A stretch of 64,000 bases of DNA, taken from contig CAMEJM010000003.1 of NCBI GenBank assembly GCA_945920215.1, forward strand, positions 1 through 64,000, written 5' to 3'. Within the stretch, counting starts at the first letter, position 1; every line of letters starts with the position of its first letter. Origin of the DNA: an uncultured bacterium. Its GTDB lineage: Bacteria; Bacillota; Clostridia; Oscillospirales; CAG-272. This document shows, one piece after another, positions 47,589 through 57,046 of the stretch. A program made the translations under genes and the position numbers. Under the pieces are notes generated by a model, which saw only the letters and a list, made by a program, of their open reading frames with translations, had not been told where the DNA came from and did no database searches.

Positions 47589-48719
47589 ATGAGTAACGCA
47601 GCAGGCATCATTTTTTCCAATCTGAACGATAATACGCTTTCCCGTCTGACGACGGATCGTACCGTTGCGGCGATTCCGTTCGGTTGCAGATACCGTTTGG
47701 TAGACTTTGCGTTGTCCAACATGGTCAACGCGGGAATTACAGCGATTTCCATCATTGCCAACTACAATTTCCGCTCGCTTTCCGAGCATATCGGTTCCGG
47801 TAAAGACTGGGATCTGGCGCGGCGTGAGGGTGGTATTCAATTTATTTCTCCGTATCAGACCGCGCGCACGCCCAACGCTGCGATGTATTCTCATCATCTG
47901 GAAGCGCTGAAAAGTATGCAGGAGTTCATTCGGGAAATCAAGGAAGAAACCGTTGTCATGAGTGACACGGACAATCTTTGCAATATTGACCTTGCTCATG
48001 TCATTGAGGTGCATAAGGAAAGAAACGCGGATCTGACCGTTGTCACCACCAAATGCCCTGCGGATTTTACCTCTAAGACCTCGGTGATGCTGGTGGATGC
48101 AGACAAGAAGGGCAAAATCAAACGTATCACGAAAGCAAATAAGCACATTGCCGGTTTTGACCGTTTTATCAATATCTATGTGGTGCGTACCGCGTATCTG
48201 CTCACGCTCCTGGACGAAGCTCTTGCAAACAACTATAAGAGTATGTCCGAGGATATGCTGATGAACCACCCGGAGCAGCATAATTACTATGCTTACCTCT
48301 ACGACGGTTTTGTCGCGCCCGTGTCTTCTTTTCAGGATTATTATCGCCACAGCATCGCTCTTGCAACAGATGAAAAGCTGCGGGCAGAGCTCTTCGGGGA
48401 AAGAGAAAGACCTATCTATACCAACGTACACAATTCGCCTCCCGTCATGTATGCGGACGGCTCGACCGTGAAGAATTCCATGATAGCGGACGGCTGTACA
48501 ATTGAAGGCACGGTGGAAAATTCCGTTCTCTTCCGCGGTGTAAAGGTAGGGCGCGGCGCGGTCGTGAAAAATTCCGTGCTGTTCGCCGGCACGGTGATCG
48601 GAGACGGCTCAATGATCGACTGCGTTGTGACAGACAAGAATGTCATCGTATCTCCGCGCAGTACGTTGTCCGGTGCCCCGACGCTGCCTTTCTATATTTC
48701 AAAGGGACGTAACGTCTGA
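47589..48719 (+). CDS. glgD: Glucose-1-phosphate adenylyltransferase regulatory-type subunit GlgD
   Basis: AAGIIFSNLNDNTLSRLTTDRTVAAIPFGCRYRLVDFALSNMVNAGI; lacks the GlgC GGQGSRL loop. Confidence 0.95.
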   Translation: MSNAAGIIFSNLNDNTLSRLTTDRTVAAIPFGCRYRLVDFALSNMVNAGITAISIIANYNFRSLSEHIGSGKDWDLARREGGIQFISPYQTARTPNAAMYSHHLEALKSMQEFIREIKEETVVMSDTDNLCNIDLAHVIEVHKERNADLTVVTTKCPADFTSKTSVMLVDADKKGKIKRITKANKHIAGFDRFINIYVVRTAYLLTLLDEALANNYKSMSEDMLMNHPEQHNYYAYLYDGFVAPVSSFQDYYRHSIALATDEKLRAELFGERERPIYTNVHNSPPVMYADGSTVKNSMIADGCTIEGTVENSVLFRGVKVGRGAVVKNSVLFAGTVIGDGSMIDCVVTDKNVIVSPRSTLSGAPTLPFYISKGRNV

Positions 48720-48738
48720 AGAAAAAGGATAAACGGAT

Positions 48739-50172
48739 ATGAAGATTTTATATGTGACAAGCGAAGCAGCGCCGTTTGCCGCGTCCGGCGGTCTCGGGGA
48801 TGTGATGGGTGCGCTCCCGAAAACTGTGAAAGCGCAGGTAGGCAAAGGAGACGAGGTAGGCGTCATTATGCCGCTTTACAGTCAGATTTCGCCGAAAATG
48901 CGCGAACAAATGAAATACGTGACTTCGTATCAGATCGATTATTCGTGGCGCCGTGAATACTGCGGTATTTTTGAGGCGACAGTGGAAGGAGTCAAGTATT
49001 ATTTCATTGACAATGAGCAGTACTTCAAGCGCGGAGGAGGACTGTACGGTCAGTTTGACGACGGGGAACGCTTTGCGTATTTCTGCATTGCGGTCATGGA
49101 GTTTATGCTCCGTACCAATCACATTCCGGATATTCTGCACGCCAACGACTGGCAGACAGCCATGACGGTGGTATATCTGCGTACGAAGTACGCCTCCTGC
49201 GGGGCTCTCAGAAACGTCAAAGCGGTGTATACCATACACAATATTGAATACCAGGGGAAATTTGACCCCTATATTTTGGGAAATGTATTTGCCCTTGACG
49301 AGCGTTATAAGTCTATTCTCGAGTTCGACGGCTGTCTGAATCTGATGAAAGGGGCGATTGTCTGCGCCGACCGCGTCACCACTGTCAGCCCGAATTATGC
49401 AAATGAATTGCGCCATGCGTTCTTTGCCTGCGGGTTGCAGAATATCATCAATATGTACGCATACAAGATTTCCGGCGTTATTAACGGGATTGACACGGTA
49501 TACTTCTCTCCCGACAAAGGCGGAGATATCTGCTACCCGTACACAGACAAGACGGTGAAAGAAGGAAAGGCAAAGAATAAGCTTGCCCTTCAAGCAGAAC
49601 TCGGTCTGCCGCAGAATGCCGAAACACCCCTGATCATCATGATCACCCGTCTGACTCATGCCAAAGGGATTGATTTGGTGCTGCGTATTTTCGAGGAACT
49701 CATGCACGAGGATGTGCAGTTCGTTCTGTTGGGGACAGGCGACGAGGGATATGAACGTATCTTTTCCAACCTCAGTGCCCGGAATCAGAATAAGAGCCGC
49801 GCGCTTATCAAGTTTGACCGTGTGCTTTCCAAGAAGATGTATGCGTCAGCCGACCTGTTTCTGATGCCCTCTAAGAGCGAGCCGTGCGGGCTTTCGCAGA
49901 TGATTGCCTGCTCTTACGGGACGATTCCTGTAGTGCGTGCGGTGGGCGGTCTGTATGATTCCATCATGCCTTACGGCGCTCCCGGCTCCAACGGCTTCCA
50001 GTTCAACAATTTCAACGCGCACGAAATGCTGTTCAAGATCAAAGACGCGCTGAATGTCTATCGCTTTGCAAAAGGTGAATGGAATGCTTTGGTGCAGCGC
50101 GCGATGCATACAGATTTTACTTGGAAAAATTCCGCAGAAAAGTATTTACAGATTTATAGAAATTTAGTATAA
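48739..50172 (+). CDS. glgA: Glycogen synthase (ADP-glucose)
   Basis: MKILYVTSEAAPFAASGGLGDVMGALPKTV, HANDWQTAMTVVYL, PSKSEPCGLSQMIACSYGTIPVVRAVGGLYD. Confidence 0.97.
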   Translation: MKILYVTSEAAPFAASGGLGDVMGALPKTVKAQVGKGDEVGVIMPLYSQISPKMREQMKYVTSYQIDYSWRREYCGIFEATVEGVKYYFIDNEQYFKRGGGLYGQFDDGERFAYFCIAVMEFMLRTNHIPDILHANDWQTAMTVVYLRTKYASCGALRNVKAVYTIHNIEYQGKFDPYILGNVFALDERYKSILEFDGCLNLMKGAIVCADRVTTVSPNYANELRHAFFACGLQNIINMYAYKISGVINGIDTVYFSPDKGGDICYPYTDKTVKEGKAKNKLALQAELGLPQNAETPLIIMITRLTHAKGIDLVLRIFEELMHEDVQFVLLGTGDEGYERIFSNLSARNQNKSRALIKFDRVLSKKMYASADLFLMPSKSEPCGLSQMIACSYGTIPVVRAVGGLYDSIMPYGAPGSNGFQFNNFNAHEMLFKIKDALNVYRFAKGEWNALVQRAMHTDFTWKNSAEKYLQIYRNLV

Positions 50173-50229
50173 TAAACTATGATTCTATATTACGCACAAT
50201 ATTCTATGAGAGCAGGAATTACGAATTAA

Positions 50230-52704
50230 ATGAATAACGCAAACAAAAAAGCGACAAAGAATGCGGAAAGAGAGAACCTGACAGAGGCGCAGCTTCGTGA
50301 TAAAATCGAAGCAAAACTTCTGACACGTGGTATCTCCAACCCCGCTGCTGCAAGCTCCGAGCAGCTTTATCAGGCAACCGTTGCCGTCATGAAAGACATC
50401 ATGACCAAGAATCGCACCGCTTTCAAAAAGCGTATCAAAGCGCAGGAGAGCAAAAAGGTATGTTACCTCTGCATGGAATTTCTGCTGGGTCGTTCTTTGC
50501 TCAACAATGCAAAGAATCTCGGTATTTACGACAATCTTTGCAAGGTGCTGAACTCTTTCGGGTCGTCCTTTGACAACATTTTTGCGTGCGAAATCGACCC
50601 CGGTTTGGGCAATGGCGGTCTTGGCAGACTAGCCGCTTGTTTTATGGACTCCCTGAGCAACCTCAATTATGCCGCCAACGGTTACTCGCTCTGCTATGAG
50701 AACGGTTTGTTCAAACAGAAGCTCATTGACGGCGAACAGGTTGAGTTGCCGGACGAGTGGATGGAGAAAGGCGGCGCATGGCTATTCCCGCGTCCCGAAA
50801 AGAGCGTATCCGTTCGCTTCGGCGGTCAGGTCTCCGAGACTTGGGAAAACGGGGGGCTCAAAATTCAGCATACCGAGTATGATGAAGTGCGCGCTGTCCC
50901 GTATGACGTCATGATTCCCGGCGCCGATAGCGATGCTACTAACACCATCCGTCTTTGGAGAGCAAGAGAAAATCGGAGTACGCCGATCGGCTGCGCATCG
51001 CAAGGGACTTATCTGAAAGCGATGGAGGAGAAAGGAAACGCAGAGGAAATCACGCGGCAGTTGTATCCGCCGGATCATCACGATTCCGGGAAGCTTCTGC
51101 GCCTGACGCAGCAGTATTTCCTTGTTTCCGCTTCCTTGCAGTCCATTATCCGCGACTATTTTGCGGAAAACGGATCTCTTGAAAACTTTGAAAACCGTGT
51201 AGCCATTCATATCAATGATACCCATCCGGCTCTCGCAATTCCCGAATTGATGAGAATCCTCATGGATGTGTATTCCTACAACTGGGATCAGGCTTGGAGC
51301 GTCATTACCAAGTGTATCACTTATACCAACCATACGGTGATGCCAGAAGCGCTTGAATGCTGGAGAATCGATCTGTTCAAGATGAAGCTTCCGCGCCTGT
51401 TCTCCATCGTCACGGAAATCAACCGCCGCTTCTGCGCAGACTTGTGGAACCTCTATCCCGGCGATTGGGACAGAATTTCCCGCATGGCTGTCGTAGGGTA
51501 CGGACAGGTACGCATGGCAAATATGTGCGTGGTGGCTTCACACACCGTAAACGGCGTGTCTGCCTTGCACTCCGAAATTCTGAAGAACACCATCTTCCAC
51601 GACTATTACAAGATGACCCCGTGGAAGTTTACCAATGTTACAAACGGTGTGGTACACCGCCGCTGGCTCAGTTATGCAAATCCGGGGCTGGATAAACTTC
51701 TGACCGACTGTATCGGTAAGGAATTCCGTCAGTCGCCGTCTTTGCTCGCCAACTTCGAGGGGTACGCTTCCGATGAAGAAGTCCTTACCCGTTTGGCAAA
51801 GGTCAAGCAGGAGAATAAGGAACGGTTTGCAAAGTGGGCTCACGAGAAATCCGGCGTTGTTATCGACCCGACCTCTTTCTTCGACGTACAGATCAAGCGC
51901 CTGCATGAGTATAAGCGCCAGCTTCTGAACGTGCTGAAGATTATGTGCATCTATAACGAGATGGTTTCCAACCCCAACGCAGAATTCCCGCCGCAGACCT
52001 TTATATTCGGTGCAAAAGCGGCGCCCGGTTATGTGATGGCAAAGAAGATCATTCGTTTGATTTGCTTCCTTGCCAAGGAACTTGAGCAGAATCCCCGTAC
52101 CAGAGACACCATCAAGATTGTCTTTATGGAGGATTATAACGTCTCCATGGCAGAGGTTCTGATTCCGGCAGCCGATTTGTCAGAGCAGATTTCGCTCGCA
52201 GGAAAAGAAGCTTCCGGCACCAGCAACATGAAACTGATGATGAACGGCGCGATTACGATCGGCACGATGGACGGTGCAAATGTTGAGATTTGCAACTCCG
52301 TAGGGGACGACAACTGCTATATTTTCGGTCTCAACAGCTGGGAAGTGGAGGAACTCTGGCGCCAGGGTTATGAGGCAAGAGAGTACTATCACAATTCCGA
52401 GAGGATTCGCTCCGTCATTGACCGTTTCAGCCATCCCATTGGCGGGGAAGACTTCTCCGCTATTGCGGATTATTTGGTCAACGGCGGTTACAGCGTTGCC
52501 GACCCGTATATGTGTCTGGCGGACTTCGACTCTTATTACAATGAGTATCAGAGAGCCATCACGGACTATACGACCAACCCGATGGAGTGGTCCAGAAAAG
52601 CATTGGTCAATATCGCTTCTTCCGGCCGATTCTCCTCGGATATCAGCATTCATAACTACGCCAATAACATTTGGCGTATTTCCCCCGTCAGACGAGGTAA
52701 CTGA
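50230..52704 (+). CDS. glgP: Glycogen/starch/alpha-glucan phosphorylase
   Basis: LGNGGLGRLAACFMDSLSNLNYAANGYSLCYENGLFKQK, PLP-site EASGTSNMKLMMNGAITIGTMDGANVEI. Confidence 0.97.
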   Translation: MNNANKKATKNAERENLTEAQLRDKIEAKLLTRGISNPAAASSEQLYQATVAVMKDIMTKNRTAFKKRIKAQESKKVCYLCMEFLLGRSLLNNAKNLGIYDNLCKVLNSFGSSFDNIFACEIDPGLGNGGLGRLAACFMDSLSNLNYAANGYSLCYENGLFKQKLIDGEQVELPDEWMEKGGAWLFPRPEKSVSVRFGGQVSETWENGGLKIQHTEYDEVRAVPYDVMIPGADSDATNTIRLWRARENRSTPIGCASQGTYLKAMEEKGNAEEITRQLYPPDHHDSGKLLRLTQQYFLVSASLQSIIRDYFAENGSLENFENRVAIHINDTHPALAIPELMRILMDVYSYNWDQAWSVITKCITYTNHTVMPEALECWRIDLFKMKLPRLFSIVTEINRRFCADLWNLYPGDWDRISRMAVVGYGQVRMANMCVVASHTVNGVSALHSEILKNTIFHDYYKMTPWKFTNVTNGVVHRRWLSYANPGLDKLLTDCIGKEFRQSPSLLANFEGYASDEEVLTRLAKVKQENKERFAKWAHEKSGVVIDPTSFFDVQIKRLHEYKRQLLNVLKIMCIYNEMVSNPNAEFPPQTFIFGAKAAPGYVMAKKIIRLICFLAKELEQNPRTRDTIKIVFMEDYNVSMAEVLIPAADLSEQISLAGKEASGTSNMKLMMNGAITIGTMDGANVEICNSVGDDNCYIFGLNSWEVEELWRQGYEAREYYHNSERIRSVIDRFSHPIGGEDFSAIADYLVNGGYSVADPYMCLADFDSYYNEYQRAITDYTTNPMEWSRKALVNIASSGRFSSDISIHNYANNIWRISPVRRGN

Positions 52705-54653
52705 TGAAAGAGCTTCGTCTTGACGCACACCATGTGCTGTGCTGTACCGGCAGCGTCCGATATGGCAACGGAACGGAGAATTCAGATAGTCGCCGCGCAT
52801 TCGTGCGCGGCGATCTGTTGTACTTTGCTGTGCGTGTTCCGCGGCAGATCGGTGCCGTATGTGCATCGGTGCGCATTCGTTCAGACTCCACAAAAAGTAT
52901 CAAGGAGGTGCCGTTGAAATGGCTCCGCCTTGACGATAAATGTGAGATTTGGCAAGGAGAGCTCCCTCCGAACAGCCTCGACAGCGGCTTGTATTTCCTG
53001 CGCGCCGAAATGGATACTGCCGTTGGAACGGCAATGACCGTTCGCACGCAAGGAGAAGAATGCACGTTCCGTTTTGCCGATGAGGAGATATGGTCTTATC
53101 AACTCACTGTCTGTGATTTCTCATATCCCGCACCTGAGTGGATTTTCGGAGGGACGGTGTATCAGGTCTTTGTGGACCGTTTCCGCCGCGGTGCCGATAC
53201 GCCCGTAAAAAAGGACGCCATATGGAACGCGGATTGGGAGAACGGTATGCCGCAGTATCCTGCCTATCCCGGCGCGCCGCTTGCCAACAATATGTTCTTC
53301 GGCGGCAATCTGAACGGTGTGACCGAAAAACTTGATTACATTGCCTCGCTCGGTGTGAACTGTATCTATTTGAGTCCGGTTTTTGAGGCATACTCCAATC
53401 ACAAGTATGACACCGGCGATTATTTCAAGATTGACGAGATGTTCGGCGGAGAGGAAGCCTTTGACGAACTGATTGCAGAGGCGGAGAAACGCAATATCCG
53501 GATCGTATTGGACGGCGTGTTCAATCATACAGGCGATGACAGCGTTTATTTCAACCGTTACGGTCATTACCCGAGCCTCGGCGCCTATCAGTCCAAGGAT
53601 TCCCCTTATTATCCCTGGTACTCCTTTCAGAAATATCCGGATGAATATACTTGCTGGTGGAATATCAAAATTCTGCCGCGCATTCATACCGAAGTACCCG
53701 CGTGCCGTGAATTCTTTCTTGGAGAAAGCGGCGTGATCGCTCACTACGCCAAGCGGGGCATCGGCGGTTTCCGTTTGGATGTGGCAGATGAGTTGCCGGA
53801 CGTGTTCTTGGATGGCGTCAAAGCCCGCCTTGCCGAAGCGGACCCGGAAAACATTCTGTGGGGCGAGGTTTGGGAGGATGCGTCAAACAAGGTCGCTTAC
53901 GGGAAACGCCGCAGATATTTTCAGGGCAAACAGTTGGACGGCGTGATGAACTATGAGCTGCGTACCGGGTTGATACGGTATCTGCGCTTAGGGGATGTTT
54001 CGGCTTTGCGATATGCCATTTGCGAAGTGATGCCGAATGCGCCGAAACGTGTGCAGGACGCGCAGATGAATTTGTTCGGTACGCATGATACGGTGCGGAT
54101 TCTGACAGCTCTTGCAGGGAAAGATGCGGAGGGGCGCACAAACGATGAACTTGCGGTTGCGCGTATGACCGCTGAGGAACGGGAGCTTGGGTTAAAGCGC
54201 TTGAGAATCGCTTATCTGATTTTGGCGACTCTTCCGGGCGTGCCGCTTATCTATTACGGCGATGAGGTGGGAATGGAAGGGTATGCCGATCCCTTTAACC
54301 GTATGCCTTTCCCATGGCAACGCATGGATGAGGATCTGCTCGGCTTCTACCGCGCGGTCGGTCGGGTGCGCACCTCTCATGAAGTTTATCGTGAGGGAGT
54401 GTTCAAACTGTTGCGTCTCGATCAGAGTTTCTTTATCTTCGAGCGTGTTTCGGGAAAAGAAATCTGCATGACGGCAGTGAACGTAGGCACCGAAACGTAT
54501 GCGCTCTCCTTCCCGGCAACGCCGGAAGCAACAGCGCTTTTGGGAGAGACGTGTGAGGACGGCAGCGTTCTGCTACCTGCGCTCAGCGGCGCGATCATAT
54601 CCTTGCCGGCTAATGCGGCGGGCAGCCTTGCGCACCTGAAAGCTGTACAGTAA
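52704..54653 (+). CDS. GH13 alpha-glucosidase (neopullulanase/cyclomaltodextrinase-like)
   Basis: GTVYQVFVDRFRRG, GVNCIYLSPVFEAYSNHKYDTGDYFKIDEMFGG, VLDGVFNHTGDDS, GGFRLDVADELPD, ILWGEVWEDA, NLFGTHDTVRI. Confidence 0.94.
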   Translation: MKELRLDAHHVLCCTGSVRYGNGTENSDSRRAFVRGDLLYFAVRVPRQIGAVCASVRIRSDSTKSIKEVPLKWLRLDDKCEIWQGELPPNSLDSGLYFLRAEMDTAVGTAMTVRTQGEECTFRFADEEIWSYQLTVCDFSYPAPEWIFGGTVYQVFVDRFRRGADTPVKKDAIWNADWENGMPQYPAYPGAPLANNMFFGGNLNGVTEKLDYIASLGVNCIYLSPVFEAYSNHKYDTGDYFKIDEMFGGEEAFDELIAEAEKRNIRIVLDGVFNHTGDDSVYFNRYGHYPSLGAYQSKDSPYYPWYSFQKYPDEYTCWWNIKILPRIHTEVPACREFFLGESGVIAHYAKRGIGGFRLDVADELPDVFLDGVKARLAEADPENILWGEVWEDASNKVAYGKRRRYFQGKQLDGVMNYELRTGLIRYLRLGDVSALRYAICEVMPNAPKRVQDAQMNLFGTHDTVRILTALAGKDAEGRTNDELAVARMTAEERELGLKRLRIAYLILATLPGVPLIYYGDEVGMEGYADPFNRMPFPWQRMDEDLLGFYRAVGRVRTSHEVYREGVFKLLRLDQSFFIFERVSGKEICMTAVNVGTETYALSFPATPEATALLGETCEDGSVLLPALSGAIISLPANAAGSLAHLKAVQ

Positions 54654-54661
54654 AAATTAAA

Positions 54662-54686
54662 AAGAGGCAATCGTGCGTTGCCTCTT
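54662..54686. terminator. Bidirectional terminator between convergent GH13 and csd genes
   Basis: AAGAGGCAA-TCGTGCG-TTGCCTCTT. Confidence 0.75.
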
Positions 54687-55830
54687 ATTTCTTTTTGTAG
54701 CCCTGTGCCGCATATTCTTTCGATAGTGATAAAAGCCGGTAGAGCGTCACTTCCGCTTCCCCCATGGTATTAAAAGCACCGGCAGAAATCCGGACAAGCC
54801 CGCCCTCGGGCGTGCCCAAAGACCGATGAGCCAGCGGGGAACAGTGATAGCCGCCACGCACGCAGATGCCGAAGCCGTCAAGCCTCTCCGCAACTTCGTC
54901 GGCGGGAACTCCCGCGATATTGAATGCGACAATGCCGCTTTCGGGTTTGGAATATAGAATGACATTGGGCAAATCGGATAGATATTCATGCAGACGGCGG
55001 CTGAAGCTTCGCTCTCTGTTTTCGATATTTTCAACACCTTGTGCTTCCACCCAAGCGATTCCCGCACCGAGGGAAGCAATTGCAGGGGTAGACAAGGTGC
55101 CCGCCTCAAATCTGTCCGGCAGATAGTCAGGCATTTCCGGCGACAGCGAATGGGCTCCGCTTCCGCCCTGGAATACGTCTTTCAGCCCCTGCGCTTCCCG
55201 CACATAGAAAAATCCCGATCCCTGAATCCCGTATAGCCCCTTATGTCCGGGCGCGCAAAGAGCGTCGCAGTCAATTTTGTCGACCGTGACAGCGCGATGA
55301 CCGATACTCTGTGAGGCATCGACGATCATATAGATACCGCGTGCTCGGCAAAAGAAAGCGATTTCTTCAAGCGGAAAGACAAATCCGTTGACATTGGAAA
55401 TGTGCGTGCAGATGAGTATATCTGTTTTTCGGGTCAACTTTTCTTGAATGTTTTTGCGGATATCCCCCTCGTGCGAAAAGAGAGAGTAGGTAATCAGTCC
55501 GTCCTGTGCAAGCCGCCATATGGGACGCCAGACGGAGTTGTGTTCCATATCGCTCAGCAGGACATGAGAACCGGCTTTGACTTTTGCACGGAGAATGGTA
55601 TTGATTGCATAGGTTGCATTCTGTGTGAAAATAATGTTTTCTTCGCTCTTTGCACCAATGTGCTTCGCAACTGCCGACCGGGTGCGAAAGACAATTTCAG
55701 AGGCGGCGAGAGACAGGCGATGTCCGCTTCTTCCGGGGTTACCACCGCACTCCGTGATGACGCGCACGACCTGCTCTGTGACGCATTCCGGCTTCGGGTA
55801 GGATGTTGCCGCATTGTCAAGATAAATCAT
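54685..55830 (-). CDS. Aminotransferase class V (cysteine desulfurase/selenocysteine lyase family)
   Basis: MIYLDNAATSYPKPECVTEQV, VDASQSIGHRAVTVDKIDCDALCAPGHKGLYGIQGSGFFYV, CVRGGYHCSPLAHRSLG. Confidence 0.93.
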   Translation of the reverse strand: MIYLDNAATSYPKPECVTEQVVRVITECGGNPGRSGHRLSLAASEIVFRTRSAVAKHIGAKSEENIIFTQNATYAINTILRAKVKAGSHVLLSDMEHNSVWRPIWRLAQDGLITYSLFSHEGDIRKNIQEKLTRKTDILICTHISNVNGFVFPLEEIAFFCRARGIYMIVDASQSIGHRAVTVDKIDCDALCAPGHKGLYGIQGSGFFYVREAQGLKDVFQGGSGAHSLSPEMPDYLPDRFEAGTLSTPAIASLGAGIAWVEAQGVENIENRERSFSRRLHEYLSDLPNVILYSKPESGIVAFNIAGVPADEVAERLDGFGICVRGGYHCSPLAHRSLGTPEGGLVRISAGAFNTMGEAEVTLYRLLSLSKEYAAQGYKKK

Positions 55831-56042
55831 TCGTTATACATCTCATAGCCGATGTTTAACGGGCGGAGAATGGCAGCCACAGTCAACAACTGCCCGGCAG
55901 GTAACTCAAGGCCATAAGAACAGCCACGGCGGTTGCTTCCGTCCAACTTGCGCACCCGCGCCCGGATTCCAGCCTCTCGCAGCGCATTCTTTGCTTTGAG
56001 CGCATAGGTGATGGAGCCGATGACAATAATGTCGGTAAGCAT
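55827..56042 (-). CDS. DUF3343-type small protein (putative Se/S carrier-like)
   Basis: MLTDIIVIGSITYALKAKNALREAGIRARVRKLDGSNRRGCSYGLELPAGQ; overlaps the class V aminotransferase start. Confidence 0.8.
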   Translation of the reverse strand: MLTDIIVIGSITYALKAKNALREAGIRARVRKLDGSNRRGCSYGLELPAGQLLTVAAILRPLNIGYEMYNE

Positions 56043-56132
56043 ATGCGCCCCCCTTTCTGTATGACATCTACAATAGTAGTTTATGCGCGTCGGAGCAGTG
56101 GGTGAAAAGCGGAAGAAAACTTCAATGGGGCA

Positions 56133-56353
56133 TGGACAAATGGAGAATCGTATGTTATAATACACGCAGTACGTCTTGCAAAGCAAGCCGAGGGCGCTTG
56201 CGCGCCAGAACACATACGTGTTCCTGCGTTCCTTGAAGCACTGCGCAAAAATGTCCGTGCAAGCACACATTTTTGCTGGTGTTATAATTACCCGCAGTAC
56301 GTCTTGCAAAGCAAGCCGAGGGCGCTTGCGCGCCCGAACTCTTGAGTGTTCCT
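56133..56353 (+). repeat. Tandem direct repeat (period about 127 bp) of extended -10 box plus three-hairpin cassette
   Basis: GTTATAAT..CGCAGTACGTCTTGCAAAGCAAGCCGAGGGCGCTTGCGCGCC..GAAC....GTGTTCCTG at 56154-56226 and 56281-56353. Confidence 0.85.
56245..56276 (+). terminator. Hairpin closing the first repeat cassette
   Basis: GCAAAAATGT-CC-GTGC-AA-GCAC-ACATTTTTGC, 10-bp outer stem. Confidence 0.55.
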
Positions 56354-56393
56354 GTGCTATTAAGCACATATTCTGCCTGAAAAAGGACGCTGT

Positions 56394-57011
56394 ATGAAAG
56401 TAACCAATCTTTGCCGCGGCGGCTGGGGCTCCGCGTGTTATTATGTGACGGATGACGCGGAAGAACACGCTGTGCTGATTGATCCGAGCGCGCCGCCTGC
56501 GGCGTTACCGCATTTGACGGGGCGGAATGCGCCGCAGCCGGAAGCACTTCTTTTAACCCACGCGCATTATGATCACATGATTGCGCTTGACGCGTGGCGT
56601 GAGCAGGGAATCCCGTTGTTTATAACGGCGGCGGACGCACCCGGTCTTGCGGACGCGAGCCTGAATGTGTCCGAAATGATTGTGGGGCGTGCTATTACGT
56701 TCGCCCCCGCTGACAGGCTGCTTTACGAAGGCGATGTTATTTCGCTGGGTAATGAGAGTTTGACAGTGATTCTGACGCCGGGACACACGAGTGGAAGCTG
56801 CTGCTATTTCGGTGACGGCATACTGTTTTCGGGAGACACTGTCTTTTCAGACGGCAGTTTCGGCAGGTGCGATCTGCCGGGAGGTTCATTTACCGCAATC
56901 GGGGAATCGCTGAAACGGATTCTGGCACTGCCGCCCGAGACGCGGATCTTTCCGGGGCACGGCGCCCCTACTACCGTCGGGACAGAGCGGTATTATCACG
57001 GTATTGTTTAA
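56394..57011 (+). CDS. MBL-fold metallohydrolase (glyoxalase II-like)
   Basis: LLLTHAHYDHMIALDAW, VILTPGHTSGSCCYFGDGILFSGDTVFSDGSFGRCDLPGG, IFPGHGAPT. Confidence 0.94.
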   Translation: MKVTNLCRGGWGSACYYVTDDAEEHAVLIDPSAPPAALPHLTGRNAPQPEALLLTHAHYDHMIALDAWREQGIPLFITAADAPGLADASLNVSEMIVGRAITFAPADRLLYEGDVISLGNESLTVILTPGHTSGSCCYFGDGILFSGDTVFSDGSFGRCDLPGGSFTAIGESLKRILALPPETRIFPGHGAPTTVGTERYYHGIV

Positions 57012-57046
57012 GGCTATTGAGGAGGGCGGCATAGCCGCGTAATTTC

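Noticed and set aside
46580-47761. 393-aa minus-strand ORF antisense to glgC/glgD
   Set aside because: Spans two well-supported sense genes; low-complexity composition typical of antisense frames.
56154-56353. Possible minimal CRISPR (two repeats with one spacer)
   Set aside because: Repeat is over 60 bp with multiple internal hairpins and a promoter motif, only two copies, no cas genes.
56155-56547. 130-aa minus-strand ORF with repeated APSACFARRT segments
   Set aside because: The internal protein repeat only reflects the tandem structured DNA repeat; no start context and it overlaps the MBL gene antisense.
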